Assembly (NCBI RefSeq): GCF_009866765.1 | Contig: NZ_CP019431.1 | Coordinates: 2,604,001 to 2,668,000 of the forward strand | Reading direction: 5' to 3' | Source: Pseudomonas sp. S35 | GTDB lineage: Bacteria; Pseudomonadota; Gammaproteobacteria; Pseudomonadales; Pseudomonadaceae | Length of the DNA stretch: 64,000 nucleotides | In this document: positions 35,568-44,559 of the stretch, one piece after another | How the letters are laid out: each line of letters begins with the position of its first letter | Numbering within the stretch: position 1 is the stretch's first letter | Translations under genes and position numbers: made by a program | Notes under the pieces: model-generated | Seen by the model: the letters and a program-made list of their open reading frames with translations, nothing else | The model's database searches: none | What the model was told of the DNA's origin: nothing

Positions 35568-37148
35568 ATGACCCAGTTTCTCGGCCACAACTTCATCGGC
35601 GGCCAGCGCAGCGCCAACGGCAGCGTAACGCTGCACAGCGTCGACGCCACCACCGGCGAAGCCTTGCCCCAGGCTTTCTACCAGGCCACCGCGCAGGAAG
35701 TCGACGCCGCCGCCCAGGCCGCCGCGCAGGCTTACCCGGCGTACCGCGCGTTGAGCGCCGCACGACGTGCACAGTTCCTGGATGCGATCGCCGACGAGTT
35801 GGATGCGCTGAGTGATAACTTCGTTGAGTTGGTCTGCCGCGAAACCGCCTTGCCTGCGGCGCGCATCAAGGGCGAGCGCGGGCGCACCAGCGGCCAGATG
35901 CGCCTGTTCGCCACGGTGCTGCGTCGTGGGGATTTCTACGGCGCCCGCATCGACAAAGCCCTGCCGGATCGCCAACCATTGCCGCGTCCGGACCTGCGTC
36001 AATACCGCATCGGCCTCGGCCCGGTGGCGGTGTTTGGCGCGAGCAATTTCCCCCTGGCATTCTCCACCGCAGGCGGCGACACCGCCGCCGCGCTGGCCGC
36101 CGGTTGCCCGGTGGTGTTCAAGGCACACAGCGGGCATATGGCGACGGCTGAACAGGTGGCCAATGCAATCATCCGCGCCGCTGAAGCGACCGAGATGCCT
36201 GCCGGTGTGTTCAATATGATCTTTGGCGGCGGCGTCGGCGAGGCGCTGGTCAAGCACCCGGCGATCCAGGCCGTGGGCTTCACTGGCTCCCTCAAAGGTG
36301 GCCGCGCCCTGTGCGATATGGCCGCAGCGCGCCCGCAACCGATCCCGGTGTTTGCCGAGATGTCGAGCATCAACCCGGTGATCGTGTTGCCCCAGGCTCT
36401 GCAGGCTCGGGCCGAGACCGTTGCCCGTGACCTCACCGCGTCGGTGGTGCAAGGCTGTGGCCAGTTCTGCACCAACCCTGGCCTGGTGATCGGCATTGCC
36501 TCGTCGGAATTCACCGCGTTCACCCAGCAGGTGGCGCACTTGATCGGCGAGCAACCGGCGCAAACCATGCTCAACGCCGGCACTTTGAGCAGCTATGGCA
36601 AGGGCCTGGAAAAACTCCTCTCGCACCCTGGCATCCAACACCTGGCGGGCAGCACCCAGGCGGGCAATCAGGCGCAACCGCAGCTGTTCAAGGCCGATGT
36701 GCGCCTGTTGCTCGATGGCGATGAAGTGCTGCAAGAAGAAGTCTTCGGCCCCACCACGGTGTTTATCGAAGTGGCGGACCAGGCCCAACTCAGCGCCGCG
36801 TTGCACGGCCTGCACGGTCAGCTCACCGCGACGATCATTGGCGAGCCGGCAGACTTTCAGCAGTTCGCCGAACTCACGCCGCTGCTGGAACAGAAAGTCG
36901 GGCGCATCCTGCTCAACGGCTACCCGACCGGCGTGGAAGTCTGCGATTCGATGGTGCACGGCGGCCCGTATCCGGCGACGTCCGATGCCCGCGGCACCTC
37001 GGTCGGCACCTTGGCCATCGACCGTTTCCTGCGCCCGGTGTGCTTCCAGAATTACCCTGATAGCCTGCTGCCCGACGCGTTGAAAAACGCTAACCCGTTG
37101 CGTATCCAGCGGCTGGTGGATGGCACCCCATCGCGCGATTCGCTGTAA
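35568..37148 (+). CDS. Alpha-ketoglutarate semialdehyde dehydrogenase
   Basis: NAD(P)+-dependent aldehyde dehydrogenase (526 aa) giving alpha-ketoglutarate, the last step of the oxidative arabinose route. Landmarks: FGASNFPLAFS, GFTGSLKGG, the catalytic Glu in FAEMSSINPV and the catalytic Cys in GCGQFCTNPG. The start at 35568 (MTQFLGH) follows AAGGAG; the longer frame overlaps araD1. The N- and C-terminal extensions place it with the long KGSA dehydrogenases and not with succinate-semialdehyde enzymes. Confidence 0.9.
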   Translation: MTQFLGHNFIGGQRSANGSVTLHSVDATTGEALPQAFYQATAQEVDAAAQAAAQAYPAYRALSAARRAQFLDAIADELDALSDNFVELVCRETALPAARIKGERGRTSGQMRLFATVLRRGDFYGARIDKALPDRQPLPRPDLRQYRIGLGPVAVFGASNFPLAFSTAGGDTAAALAAGCPVVFKAHSGHMATAEQVANAIIRAAEATEMPAGVFNMIFGGGVGEALVKHPAIQAVGFTGSLKGGRALCDMAAARPQPIPVFAEMSSINPVIVLPQALQARAETVARDLTASVVQGCGQFCTNPGLVIGIASSEFTAFTQQVAHLIGEQPAQTMLNAGTLSSYGKGLEKLLSHPGIQHLAGSTQAGNQAQPQLFKADVRLLLDGDEVLQEEVFGPTTVFIEVADQAQLSAALHGLHGQLTATIIGEPADFQQFAELTPLLEQKVGRILLNGYPTGVEVCDSMVHGGPYPATSDARGTSVGTLAIDRFLRPVCFQNYPDSLLPDALKNANPLRIQRLVDGTPSRDSL

Positions 37149-37164
37149 GGAACCCGGAGGTTTC

Positions 37165-38028
37165 ATGTCGTGTAAGGCCGTCACTGCACACCGTGCGCAA
37201 TTGGGCGAAGGCCCGTTCTGGGATGCGCCCACCCAGGCGCTGTACTGGGTCAATATTGCCGGCAAACAAGCCTTGCGCCTGATGGACGGGCAGTTGCAGA
37301 CCTGGCAGTTGCCCGAGCATGTCTCGGCGTTTATCCCGTGTGAAAGCGGCGATGCGTTGGTGACGTTGAGCAGCGGTGTCTACCGCCTGGACCTGGCCAC
37401 CGAAGCCCTGACCCTGCTGTGCGTGGCCGACCCGCAACCGGGCAACCGTGGCAATGAAGCACGCTGCGATGCCCAGGGTCGGCTGTGGCTGGGCACCATG
37501 CAGAACAACATCGGCGAACACGGCGAAGACCTGCCGCTCACACGGCGTTCCGGTGGCCTGTTTCGCATCGACGCCGATGGGCTGGTCACGCCGTTGCTGA
37601 GCGGCCTGGGCATTCCCAACACCTTGCTCTGGAACGAGGAGGGCAGCCGGGTGCACTTTGGCGACAGCATGGATGGCACGCTCTATCGGCATGCCATCCA
37701 GCCCGATGGCCAGCTCGAACCGGCGCAGGTCTGGTTCGGCCCGCACACACGCGGCGGCCCGGATGGCTCGGCGATGGATGCCGAAGGCTATATCTGGAAT
37801 GCCCGTTGGGACGGCAGTTGCCTGCTGCGCCTGACGCCCGATGGCGAGGTGGACCGCATCATTGAGCTGCCCGTCAGCCGGCCCACCAGTTGCGTATTCG
37901 GTGGGCCCGACCTCACCACGCTTTACATCACCAGTGCCGCCAGCCCATTGGATCACCCTCTGGATGGTGCGCTGCTAGCCATCGAAGTGGATATACCCGG
38001 CAAACCTTGCCATCGCTTTGCCGGTTAA
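37165..38028 (+). CDS. SMP-30/gluconolactonase-family L-arabinolactonase
   Basis: Hydrolyses L-arabino-lactone to L-arabonate. A six-bladed propeller protein of 287 aa with the metal-site Glu in QLGEGPFWD, the RGNEARCDAQGRLWLGTM segment, the GIPNTLLWN strand and DGSAMDAEGYIWNARWDG. A GGAGG ribosome site sits 5 nt before the ATG at 37165. Substrate is inferred from the operon; relatives also open galactonolactone and gluconolactone. Confidence 0.88.
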   Translation: MSCKAVTAHRAQLGEGPFWDAPTQALYWVNIAGKQALRLMDGQLQTWQLPEHVSAFIPCESGDALVTLSSGVYRLDLATEALTLLCVADPQPGNRGNEARCDAQGRLWLGTMQNNIGEHGEDLPLTRRSGGLFRIDADGLVTPLLSGLGIPNTLLWNEEGSRVHFGDSMDGTLYRHAIQPDGQLEPAQVWFGPHTRGGPDGSAMDAEGYIWNARWDGSCLLRLTPDGEVDRIIELPVSRPTSCVFGGPDLTTLYITSAASPLDHPLDGALLAIEVDIPGKPCHRFAG

Positions 38029-38066
38029 CCCCCAAGACTCAAAAACAACAACAAGAGGTGTCGTTC

Positions 38067-39053
38067 ATGAAAAAAGCTCTACGCGTCCTTGCCGCCGCCG
38101 TTGCTTTAAGCAGCCTCAGCAGCATCGCCTCCGCCGAAGAAGTCAAGATCGGCTTTTTGGTCAAACAGGCCGAAGAACCCTGGTTCCAGACCGAATGGGC
38201 CTTCGCCGAAAAAGCCGGTAAGGAACACGGTTTTACCGTGATCAAGATCGCCGTGCCCGATGGCGAAAAGACCCTTTCCGCCATCGACAGCCTGGCCGCC
38301 AACGGCGCCAAGGGCTTTGTGATCTGCCCGCCGGACGTGTCACTCGGCCCGGCCATCGTGGCCAAGGCCAAGCTCAATGGCTTGAAAGTCATGGCGGTGG
38401 ATGACCGCTTCGTCGATGCCAAGGGCAACTTCATGGAGGACGTGCCGTACCTGGGCATGGCTGCGTTTGAAGTCGGCCAGAAACAAGGCGCCGCCATGGC
38501 CGCCGAAGCGAAAAAACGTGGCTGGGATTGGAAGGACACCTACGCGGTGATCAACACCTTCAATGAACTCGACACCGGTAAAAAACGCACCGACGGCTCG
38601 ATCAAATCCCTCGAAGAAGCCGGCATCCCCAAAGACCACATCCTCACCGCCGCGCTGAAAACCCTCGACGTGCCGGGCAGCATGGATGCCACCAACTCGG
38701 CGCTGGTCAAACTGCCCAGCGGCGCGAAAAACCTGATCATCGGCGGCATGAATGACAACACCGTGCTCGGCGGCGTGCGCGCCACGGAAAGCGCCGGCTT
38801 CAAGGCGGCCAACGTGATCGGCATCGGCATCAACGGCACCGACGCCATCGGCGAACTGAAAAAGGCCGACAGCGGCTTCTTCGGCTCGATGCTGCCGAGC
38901 CCGCATATCGAGGGCTACAACACCGCGCTGATGATGTACGAGTGGGTCACCAAAGGTACCGAACCACCGAAGTACACCGCGATGGATGAAGTGACCCTGA
39001 TCACCCGCGCCAACTTCCAGGAAGAACTGACCAAGATCGGGCTGTGGAAATGA
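38067..39053 (+). CDS. araF: L-arabinose-binding periplasmic protein
   Basis: Periplasmic receptor of the arabinose importer. The signal peptide ends at SIASA-EEVK. GFLVKQAEEPWFQTEWAF and IAVPDGEKTLSAIDSL agree almost residue for residue with Escherichia coli AraF, as do GGMNDNTVLGGVRATE and the LLPSP segment. The start at 38067 gives 328 aa; the leader AACAACAACAAGAGG joins a Crc/Hfq-type motif to the ribosome site. Its stop overlaps the araG start. Confidence 0.96.
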   Translation: MKKALRVLAAAVALSSLSSIASAEEVKIGFLVKQAEEPWFQTEWAFAEKAGKEHGFTVIKIAVPDGEKTLSAIDSLAANGAKGFVICPPDVSLGPAIVAKAKLNGLKVMAVDDRFVDAKGNFMEDVPYLGMAAFEVGQKQGAAMAAEAKKRGWDWKDTYAVINTFNELDTGKKRTDGSIKSLEEAGIPKDHILTAALKTLDVPGSMDATNSALVKLPSGAKNLIIGGMNDNTVLGGVRATESAGFKAANVIGIGINGTDAIGELKKADSGFFGSMLPSPHIEGYNTALMMYEWVTKGTEPPKYTAMDEVTLITRANFQEELTKIGLWK

Positions 39054-40552
39054 CCGCTGCGGCCCTGCGGTTCGAGGGGATCGGCAAAACCTTTCCCGGG
39101 GTCAAGGCGCTGGACGGCATCAGCTTCAGCGCCCAGCCGGGGCAGGTGCACGCGTTGATGGGCGAGAACGGCGCGGGCAAGTCGACGCTGCTGAAAATCC
39201 TCGGCGGCGCCTACATTCCCAGCAGCGGCACGGTGCAGATCGGCGAGCAGACCATGGCGTTCAAATGCGCGGCGGACAGCATCGCCAGTGGCGTCGCGGT
39301 GATCCACCAGGAGCTGCACCTGGTGCCGGAAATGAGCGTGGCCGAGAACCTGTTCCTCGGCCATCTGCCGTCGCGTTTTGGCGTGGTTAACCGGGGGCTG
39401 CTGCGTAAGCAGGCCCTGGCCTGCCTCAAGGGTCTGGCGGATGAGATCGACCCTGAAGAAAAGCTCGGCCGGCTGTCCCTGGGCCAACGCCAACTGGTGG
39501 AAATCGCCAAGGCGTTGTCCCGTGGCGCCCATGTGATTGCCTTCGACGAGCCCACCAGCAGCCTGTCGGCGCGGGAGATCGACCGCTTGATGGCGATCAT
39601 CACGCGCCTGCGCGATGAGGGCAAAGTGGTGCTCTACGTGTCGCACCGCATGGAAGAAGTGTTCCGCATTTGCAACGCAGTGACGGTGTTCAAGGACGGC
39701 CGTTACGTGCGCACCTTTGACGACATGAGCGCCTTGAGTCACGACCAGTTGGTGACGTGCATGGTCGGTCGCGACATTCAGGACATCTACGACTACCGCC
39801 CGCGTGAGCAGGGTGAGGTGGCGCTCAAGGTGGATGCTCTGCTGGGCCCAGGCCTGCGCGAGCCGATCAGTTTCGAGGTGCGCAAGGGCGAGATTCTTGG
39901 GCTGTTCGGCTTGGTCGGGGCAGGGCGCACGGAGCTGTTCCGCTTGCTCAGCGGTTTGGAGCGCAGCAGTGCCGGCAGCCTTGAGTTGTGCGGCGAAACA
40001 TTGCAACTGCGCTCCCCGCGTGACGCCATCGCCGCCGGTGTTTTGTTGTGCCCGGAAGACCGCAAGAAGGAAGGCATCATTCCGCTTTCCAGCGTCGCCG
40101 AGAACATCAATATCAGCGCCCGTGGCGCCCATTCTGCGTTCGGTTGGTTGCTGCGCGATAGCTGGGAAACAGGCAACGCCGACCAGCAAATCAAGGCGAT
40201 GAAAGTCAAGACCCCGGATGCACAACAGAAAATCATGTACCTGTCCGGCGGCAATCAGCAGAAGGCTATTTTGGGCCGCTGGCTGTCGATGCCGATGAAG
40301 GTCTTGCTGCTGGATGAGCCGACGCGGGGCATCGACATCGGCGCCAAGTCGGAGATTTACCAGATCATCCACAACCTCGCGGCCAGCGGCATTGCGGTGA
40401 TTGTGGTGTCCAGCGATTTGATGGAAGTGATGGGCATTTCCGACCGCATCCTGGTGCTGTGCGAAGGCGCCCTGCGCGGTGAGCAAACCCGTGCACACGC
40501 CACTGAATCCAACCTGCTGCAGCTGGCCCTGCCGCGCCGCGTGACGAACTGA
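39050..40552 (+). CDS. araG: L-arabinose ABC transporter ATP-binding protein
   Basis: A tandem ABC ATPase of 500 aa: [13 protein letters not shown] and [16 protein letters not shown] in the first domain, a degenerate GLVGAGRTE loop and [16 protein letters not shown] in the second. The ATG at 39050 overlaps the araF TGA (ATGA); a GTG two codons earlier is less likely. It forms the importer with AraF and AraH. Confidence 0.95.
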   Translation: MTAAALRFEGIGKTFPGVKALDGISFSAQPGQVHALMGENGAGKSTLLKILGGAYIPSSGTVQIGEQTMAFKCAADSIASGVAVIHQELHLVPEMSVAENLFLGHLPSRFGVVNRGLLRKQALACLKGLADEIDPEEKLGRLSLGQRQLVEIAKALSRGAHVIAFDEPTSSLSAREIDRLMAIITRLRDEGKVVLYVSHRMEEVFRICNAVTVFKDGRYVRTFDDMSALSHDQLVTCMVGRDIQDIYDYRPREQGEVALKVDALLGPGLREPISFEVRKGEILGLFGLVGAGRTELFRLLSGLERSSAGSLELCGETLQLRSPRDAIAAGVLLCPEDRKKEGIIPLSSVAENINISARGAHSAFGWLLRDSWETGNADQQIKAMKVKTPDAQQKIMYLSGGNQQKAILGRWLSMPMKVLLLDEPTRGIDIGAKSEIYQIIHNLAASGIAVIVVSSDLMEVMGISDRILVLCEGALRGEQTRAHATESNLLQLALPRRVTN

Positions 40553-40561
40553 GAGACGACC

Positions 40562-41530
40562 ATGACCACTCAAAACAACGCGTTGCCAACCGCACGCAAA
40601 CCCCTCGACCTGCGTGCATTGCTCGACAACTGGGCGATGCTGTTGGCCGCGGTGGGCATCTTTGTGCTGTGCGCCTTGCTGATCGACAACTTCCTCTCAC
40701 CGCTGAACATGCGCGGCCTGGGCCTGGCGATTTCCACCGTCGGCATCGCCGCCTGCACCATGCTGTTCTGCCTGGCGTCGGGGCACTTCGACCTGTCTGT
40801 AGGTTCGGTGATTGCCTGCGCCGGCGTGGTGGCGGCGATTGTGATGCGCGACACCGAAAGCGTCATGCTAGGCATCGGCGCTGCGCTGCTGATGGGCCTG
40901 ATCGTCGGGTTGATCAACGGCATCGTCATCGCCAAGCTGCGGGTCAATGCGTTGATCACCACCTTGGCGACCATGCAGATCGTGCGCGGCCTGGCCTACA
41001 TCTTTGCCGACGGCAAAGCGGTTGGCGTGTCCCAAGAGCAGTTCTTCGTATTCGGCAACGGCCAGTTGTTCGGCGTGCCGGTGCCGATCCTGATCACCAT
41101 TGTGTGCTTCGTGTTTTTCGGCTGGCTGCTGAACTACACCACGTATGGGCGCAACACTATGGCCATCGGCGGCAACCCGGAAGCGGCGTTGCTGGCGGGG
41201 GTGAACGTTGATCGCACCAAGATCCTGATCTTCGCCGTACACGGCCTGATCGGCGCACTGGCCGGCGTAATCCTCGCCTCGCGCATGACCTCGGGCCAGC
41301 CGATGATCGGCCAGGGTTTTGAACTCACGGTGATCTCGGCATGCGTGCTGGGCGGGGTGTCGTTGAGCGGCGGGATTGGCATGATCCGGCATGTGATTGC
41401 GGGGGTGTTGATTTTGGCGATCATTGAGAATGCGATGAACCTGAAGAACATCGACACGTTTTATCAGTACGTAATTCGCGGCTCGATCCTGCTGCTGGCG
41501 GTGGTCATCGACCGCATGAAACAACGCTGA
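40562..41530 (+). CDS. araH: L-arabinose ABC transporter permease
   Basis: A 322-aa membrane component with eight to ten hydrophobic spans. SGHFDLSVGSVIACAG and GGVSLSGGIGMI are the AraH forms of the RbsC-family motifs. It follows araG by 9 nt and ends the arabinose gene run, after which a REP hairpin lies between it and the convergent galM. Confidence 0.95.
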   Translation: MTTQNNALPTARKPLDLRALLDNWAMLLAAVGIFVLCALLIDNFLSPLNMRGLGLAISTVGIAACTMLFCLASGHFDLSVGSVIACAGVVAAIVMRDTESVMLGIGAALLMGLIVGLINGIVIAKLRVNALITTLATMQIVRGLAYIFADGKAVGVSQEQFFVFGNGQLFGVPVPILITIVCFVFFGWLLNYTTYGRNTMAIGGNPEAALLAGVNVDRTKILIFAVHGLIGALAGVILASRMTSGQPMIGQGFELTVISACVLGGVSLSGGIGMIRHVIAGVLILAIIENAMNLKNIDTFYQYVIRGSILLLAVVIDRMKQR

Positions 41531-41552
41531 TCCCTCGCCATGTGAAGGCTAA

Positions 41553-41599
41553 TGTGGGAGGGACGGTGCGACGATTCGACTTGCCCCTCCCACAGTTTT
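41553..41599. terminator. REP pair between convergent araH and galM
   Basis: TGTGGGAGGG and CCCTCCCACA arms enclose GGTGCGACGATTCGACTTG and are followed by TTTT. The same internal sequence occurs, inverted, in the hairpin at 48258-48302, so this is a recurrent REP-pair variant that also terminates araH. Confidence 0.7.
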
Positions 41600-42746
41600 A
41601 ATCGGCGGAGAATTTGAACACGGTGTTCTGGCTGTAGGTTTGCCCTGGGTTCAACCGAGTCGAAGCAAACTTCGGCTGGTTAGGCGCATCCGGAAAGTGC
41701 TGCGTCTCCAAGGTAAACCCACTCCAGTGCAGGTAAGTCTTGCCGCCTTTACCCTTGACGGAACCATCCAGGAAGTTGCTGGTGTAGAACTGCACCCCCG
41801 GTTCGCTGGTGTACAGCTGCAAGCGCCGGCCCGACTCAGGGTCATGCACCTCGGCGGCAAGCTTTTTGACGTCGCCCTGGGTGTCCAGCGCCCAGTTGAA
41901 GTCAAAACCGCCTTGTTTCGGCTCGGCAAACTTGAGCTGCGGATGATCGGCCTTGATGTGCTGGCCGATCGGCGTAGGTTTCAGGAAGTCCATCGGTGTG
42001 CCTTTGACCGGCGCCAGTTCGCCCGTCGGGATCAACGTGGCATTCACCGGGGTGTAATGGCTGGCATGCAAGGTAGCGACCTGCTTGAGGATGTCGCCGT
42101 TACCCGCGCCGGCCAGGTTGAAGTAGCTGTGGTTGGTCAGGTTGAGCACCGTGGGTTTGTCGGTGGTGGCCTGGTAGTCGATGTGCAGTTCGTTGTTGTC
42201 GTTGAGGCGGTAGGTGACTTCGGTCTTCAGGTTGCCGGGAAAGCCCATCTCACCGTCCTTGGACAGGTAGCTCAGCTTCACGCCGACCGAGCCCTTGTCC
42301 TTGACCGACTCGGCCTTCCACACCTGCTTGTCAAACCCTTGGGCGCCGCCATGCAGGGAGTTGGGGCCATCGTTGAGCGGCACTTGGTAGCGCTTGCCGT
42401 CGAGTTCAAAGGCGCCGCCCGCCAGGCGGTTGCCGAAGCGGCCGATGGTCGCGCCGAAAAACGCCGTGCCCGCCTGGTAGCCCTGCACATCGTCGAAGCC
42501 GAGCACCACGTCGTCGACCTTGCCGTGTTTGTCCGGCACCTTGAGCGACTGCAACACACCGCCGTAGGTGATGACGGTGGCTTGCATGCCGTGGCTGTTG
42601 CGCAGGATGTACTGCTCGACGGGTGTGCCGTCGTTGGTCTTGCCGAAGGGTTTGTGTTCGCTGGACAGCCCTGCCGCCTGGGCGCCGCCGCTGGCAACCA
42701 GCAGGGACATGGCCAGGCCCGAAAGCAGGTATCGAGGGTGCTTCAT
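41598..42746 (-). CDS. galM: Aldose 1-epimerase (mutarotase), periplasmic
   Basis: Interconverts alpha and beta anomers of aldoses. The 382 aa start with a signal peptide (LSGLAMSLLVASGGAQA), placing it in the periplasm. Catalytic His is in LTNHSYFNLAG and catalytic Glu in SEPGVQFYTSNF. The start at 42746 has AAGGAAG 8 nt upstream, preceded by an AACAACAAAA Crc/Hfq-type motif. It diverges from the sugar dehydrogenase; the shared gap holds a FadR-type site like those of the arabinose operons. Confidence 0.93.
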   Translation of the reverse strand: MKHPRYLLSGLAMSLLVASGGAQAAGLSSEHKPFGKTNDGTPVEQYILRNSHGMQATVITYGGVLQSLKVPDKHGKVDDVVLGFDDVQGYQAGTAFFGATIGRFGNRLAGGAFELDGKRYQVPLNDGPNSLHGGAQGFDKQVWKAESVKDKGSVGVKLSYLSKDGEMGFPGNLKTEVTYRLNDNNELHIDYQATTDKPTVLNLTNHSYFNLAGAGNGDILKQVATLHASHYTPVNATLIPTGELAPVKGTPMDFLKPTPIGQHIKADHPQLKFAEPKQGGFDFNWALDTQGDVKKLAAEVHDPESGRRLQLYTSEPGVQFYTSNFLDGSVKGKGGKTYLHWSGFTLETQHFPDAPNQPKFASTRLNPGQTYSQNTVFKFSAD

Positions 42747-42778
42747 GGTCGAACTTCCTTTTGTTGTTTTGAGTGGAA

Positions 42779-42789
42779 TAGTTCTACTA
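42779..42789. promoter_or_regulatory. FadR-type operator between galM and sugar dehydrogenase
   Basis: TAGTTCTACTA fits TnGTnnnACnA. With the preceding bases it reads AATAGTTCTACTA, differing by one base from the site at 33125-33137 before the MFS gene. This implies joint control by the GntR-family regulator. Confidence 0.6.
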
Positions 42790-42883
42790 ATAGCGATATT
42801 TTGTCGGTGTGACAGCGAATTTATAGCCTTTAACGCCGATTTCGTAAAATAAAATAAGACTAATTGATCGAGGCAACCGTTAT

Positions 42884-43651
42884 ATGAGTACTGCACAGGC
42901 TGTTTATCCCGACCTTGAAGGCAAAACCGTGCTGGTGTCGGGTGGTGCCTCGGGCATCGGCGAATTCATGGTGCGCGCCTTTGCCGCGCAAGGCGCCAAA
43001 GTCGGCTTTGTGGACCGTGCGCAAAGCCAGGGTGAGCGCCTGGCGGCGTTGTTGAGTTCGAAGGGGCATACCGTGGAGTTCGTGTGCTGCGACATTACCG
43101 ATGAAATCGCCTACAAGGCCGCCATCGAGCGTTTCGAGCATTCGCTGGGGCCGATCACCGTGCTGGTGAACAACGCCGCCAATGACGTGCGCCACACCCT
43201 GGAAGAAGTCGATTCGCAAATGTTCGACCGGCTGATCTCGGTCAACCTCAAGCACGCCTTCTTCGCGGCCAAGGCGGTGGTGCCGATGATGAAAGCGGCC
43301 GGTGGCGGCGCGATCATCAACCTGGGCTCGGTTGGCTGGATGATGGCCTCCGCCGGCTACCCGGTATACGCCGCCAGCAAGGCGGCCGCCCACGGCATGA
43401 CCCGAGGCTTGGCGCGCGAACTGGGGCCTCACCGCATTCGCGTCAACACGCTGGTGCCGGGGTGGGTCATGACCGAGAAGCAATTGGCGATGTGGGTGGA
43501 CGACGCGGCCAAGGAACTGATCGCCCGCAGCCAGTGCCTGCCCGGCAGCGTGATGCCGGAACACATCGCCAACATGGCGTTGTTCCTCGCCTCGGATGCC
43601 TCGGCGATGTGCTCGGCACAAAACTTTATTGTGGATGGCGGTTGGGTCTGA
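42884..43651 (+). CDS. SDR sugar dehydrogenase (candidate L-arabinose/D-galactose 1-dehydrogenase)
   Basis: A 255-aa classical SDR with cofactor loop SGGASGIG, NNAAND, a catalytic Ser in NLGSVGW and YAASK. The family includes rhizobial and pseudomonad L-arabinose or D-galactose 1-dehydrogenases that make the aldonolactone. It is the only candidate in the arabinose region for the first oxidation. Its operator and its mutarotase neighbour support that. The exact sugar is inferred. Confidence 0.82.
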   Translation: MSTAQAVYPDLEGKTVLVSGGASGIGEFMVRAFAAQGAKVGFVDRAQSQGERLAALLSSKGHTVEFVCCDITDEIAYKAAIERFEHSLGPITVLVNNAANDVRHTLEEVDSQMFDRLISVNLKHAFFAAKAVVPMMKAAGGGAIINLGSVGWMMASAGYPVYAASKAAAHGMTRGLARELGPHRIRVNTLVPGWVMTEKQLAMWVDDAAKELIARSQCLPGSVMPEHIANMALFLASDASAMCSAQNFIVDGGWV

Positions 43652-43684
43652 GCCTGACTCAATCCTTCATGCAACCCAGGCCAA

Positions 43685-43911
43685 TGTGGGAGGAGGCTTG
43701 CCCCCGATAGCGGTGGTTCAGGCAGTGCTTCTATAACTGACCCACCCTTATCGGGGCATGGGTATCTACACAACTTCCAGTGAATACGGAATCTATGGCA
43801 ATCAGGCTTCTGTGGTGAGCGGGGCAAGCCCGCTCACCACAGAGTTATGTGTCAGCCTTTAAGAGTTGTGTAGATACCTATGCTTATCGGGGGCAAGCCG
43901 CCTCCCACATT
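43685..43911. repeat. GTGGGAGG-type REP pair split by an inserted element
   Basis: The left REP (43685-43710) and right REP (43883-43911) are inverted copies: TGTGGGAGG-GGCTTGCCCCCGATA and its complement. The bases CTTATCGGGG of the right REP occur twice, at 43747-43756 and 43883-43892, either side of a 126-bp insert. The gap between the dehydrogenase and the GST gene holds nothing else. Confidence 0.8.
43757..43882. mobile_element. MITE-like element, copy A, with 10-bp target duplication
   Basis: Bounded by terminal inverted repeats CAT(G/A)GGTATCTACACAACT (one mismatch). It is flanked by the direct repeat CTTATCGGGG (43747-43756 and 43883-43892), which reconstitutes an intact REP when one copy is removed. 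Its centre is a GTGAGCGGG-type REP hairpin (43810-43842). It has no coding capacity at 126 bp. The arm at 43832-43860 is identical, inverted, to 53232-53260 of copy B. Confidence 0.75.
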
Positions 43912-43924
43912 TGAACTGCGGTGC

Positions 43925-44521
43925 TTAGGCGATTGGGTAACGCTTGAATGCCGCATGCTGCTCCAGCCGCTCGGCATGCCGTTGCAGGTTCTGGAACGCA
44001 TCGGCCTTGACCACCGACGCCACGGTGAACTGGCTGAACGACCATGCCACCGCCGCCGTGATCGACGCCTGGGTCAGTGCTTGGCTGTCGCCCAGTTGCT
44101 TGTCCAGCAACGCATAGGCCGCGAGCAATTGGCCGGTTACGCGCTCAAGCCACGGTGCATGCAGTTTCTCGGCCGGGCGCAGGTTGTGTTCATAGACGAT
44201 CTGCACGCTCTTCTCACAGGCTGCCAGCGCCAGTCCCAGAACGTGCAAGTCCTTGGCAAGTGCCGCCGGTTGCTGGGGCAGCAGCTTCCTGTCAGCCGGC
44301 GCCAAGGCTTCGAGGTAATCCAGGATCAGGCTGGAGTCCATCAGCACCGTGCCATCGTCCAGCACCAGGGTCGGGGCCTTGACCACCGGGTTGATCTGCG
44401 CAAATTCGTTGAAGGTGCGGAACACGGACAAGGGTTCATGCACGAAATCGACCCCGTACAGGTCCAGGGAAATGGCTACGCGCCTTACGTAAGGCGAGTC
44501 CAGCATGCCGACCAGTTTCAT
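43925..44521 (-). CDS. Glutathione S-transferase family protein
   Basis: A 198-aa GST. The thioredoxin-like N-terminal domain starts MKLVGMLDSPYVRRVAIS and has NPVVKAPTLVLDDGTVLMDSSLIL at the glutathione site. A helical C-terminal domain follows. The start at 44521 has GGAGG 5 nt upstream. It lies 38 nt after mug and may share its transcript with the AraC-type regulator gene further up. Substrate unknown. Confidence 0.88.
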   Translation of the reverse strand: MKLVGMLDSPYVRRVAISLDLYGVDFVHEPLSVFRTFNEFAQINPVVKAPTLVLDDGTVLMDSSLILDYLEALAPADRKLLPQQPAALAKDLHVLGLALAACEKSVQIVYEHNLRPAEKLHAPWLERVTGQLLAAYALLDKQLGDSQALTQASITAAVAWSFSQFTVASVVKADAFQNLQRHAERLEQHAAFKRYPIA

Positions 44522-44559
44522 GAAGCCTCCATTGCTGTCAGGGTGACAAGCCCAAGAGA

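Noticed and set aside
31302..43651. A De Ley-Doudoroff D-galactose pathway
   Set aside because: No KDGal kinase or KDPGal aldolase is present, whereas the AraD1 and KGSA dehydrogenase steps of the arabinose route are.
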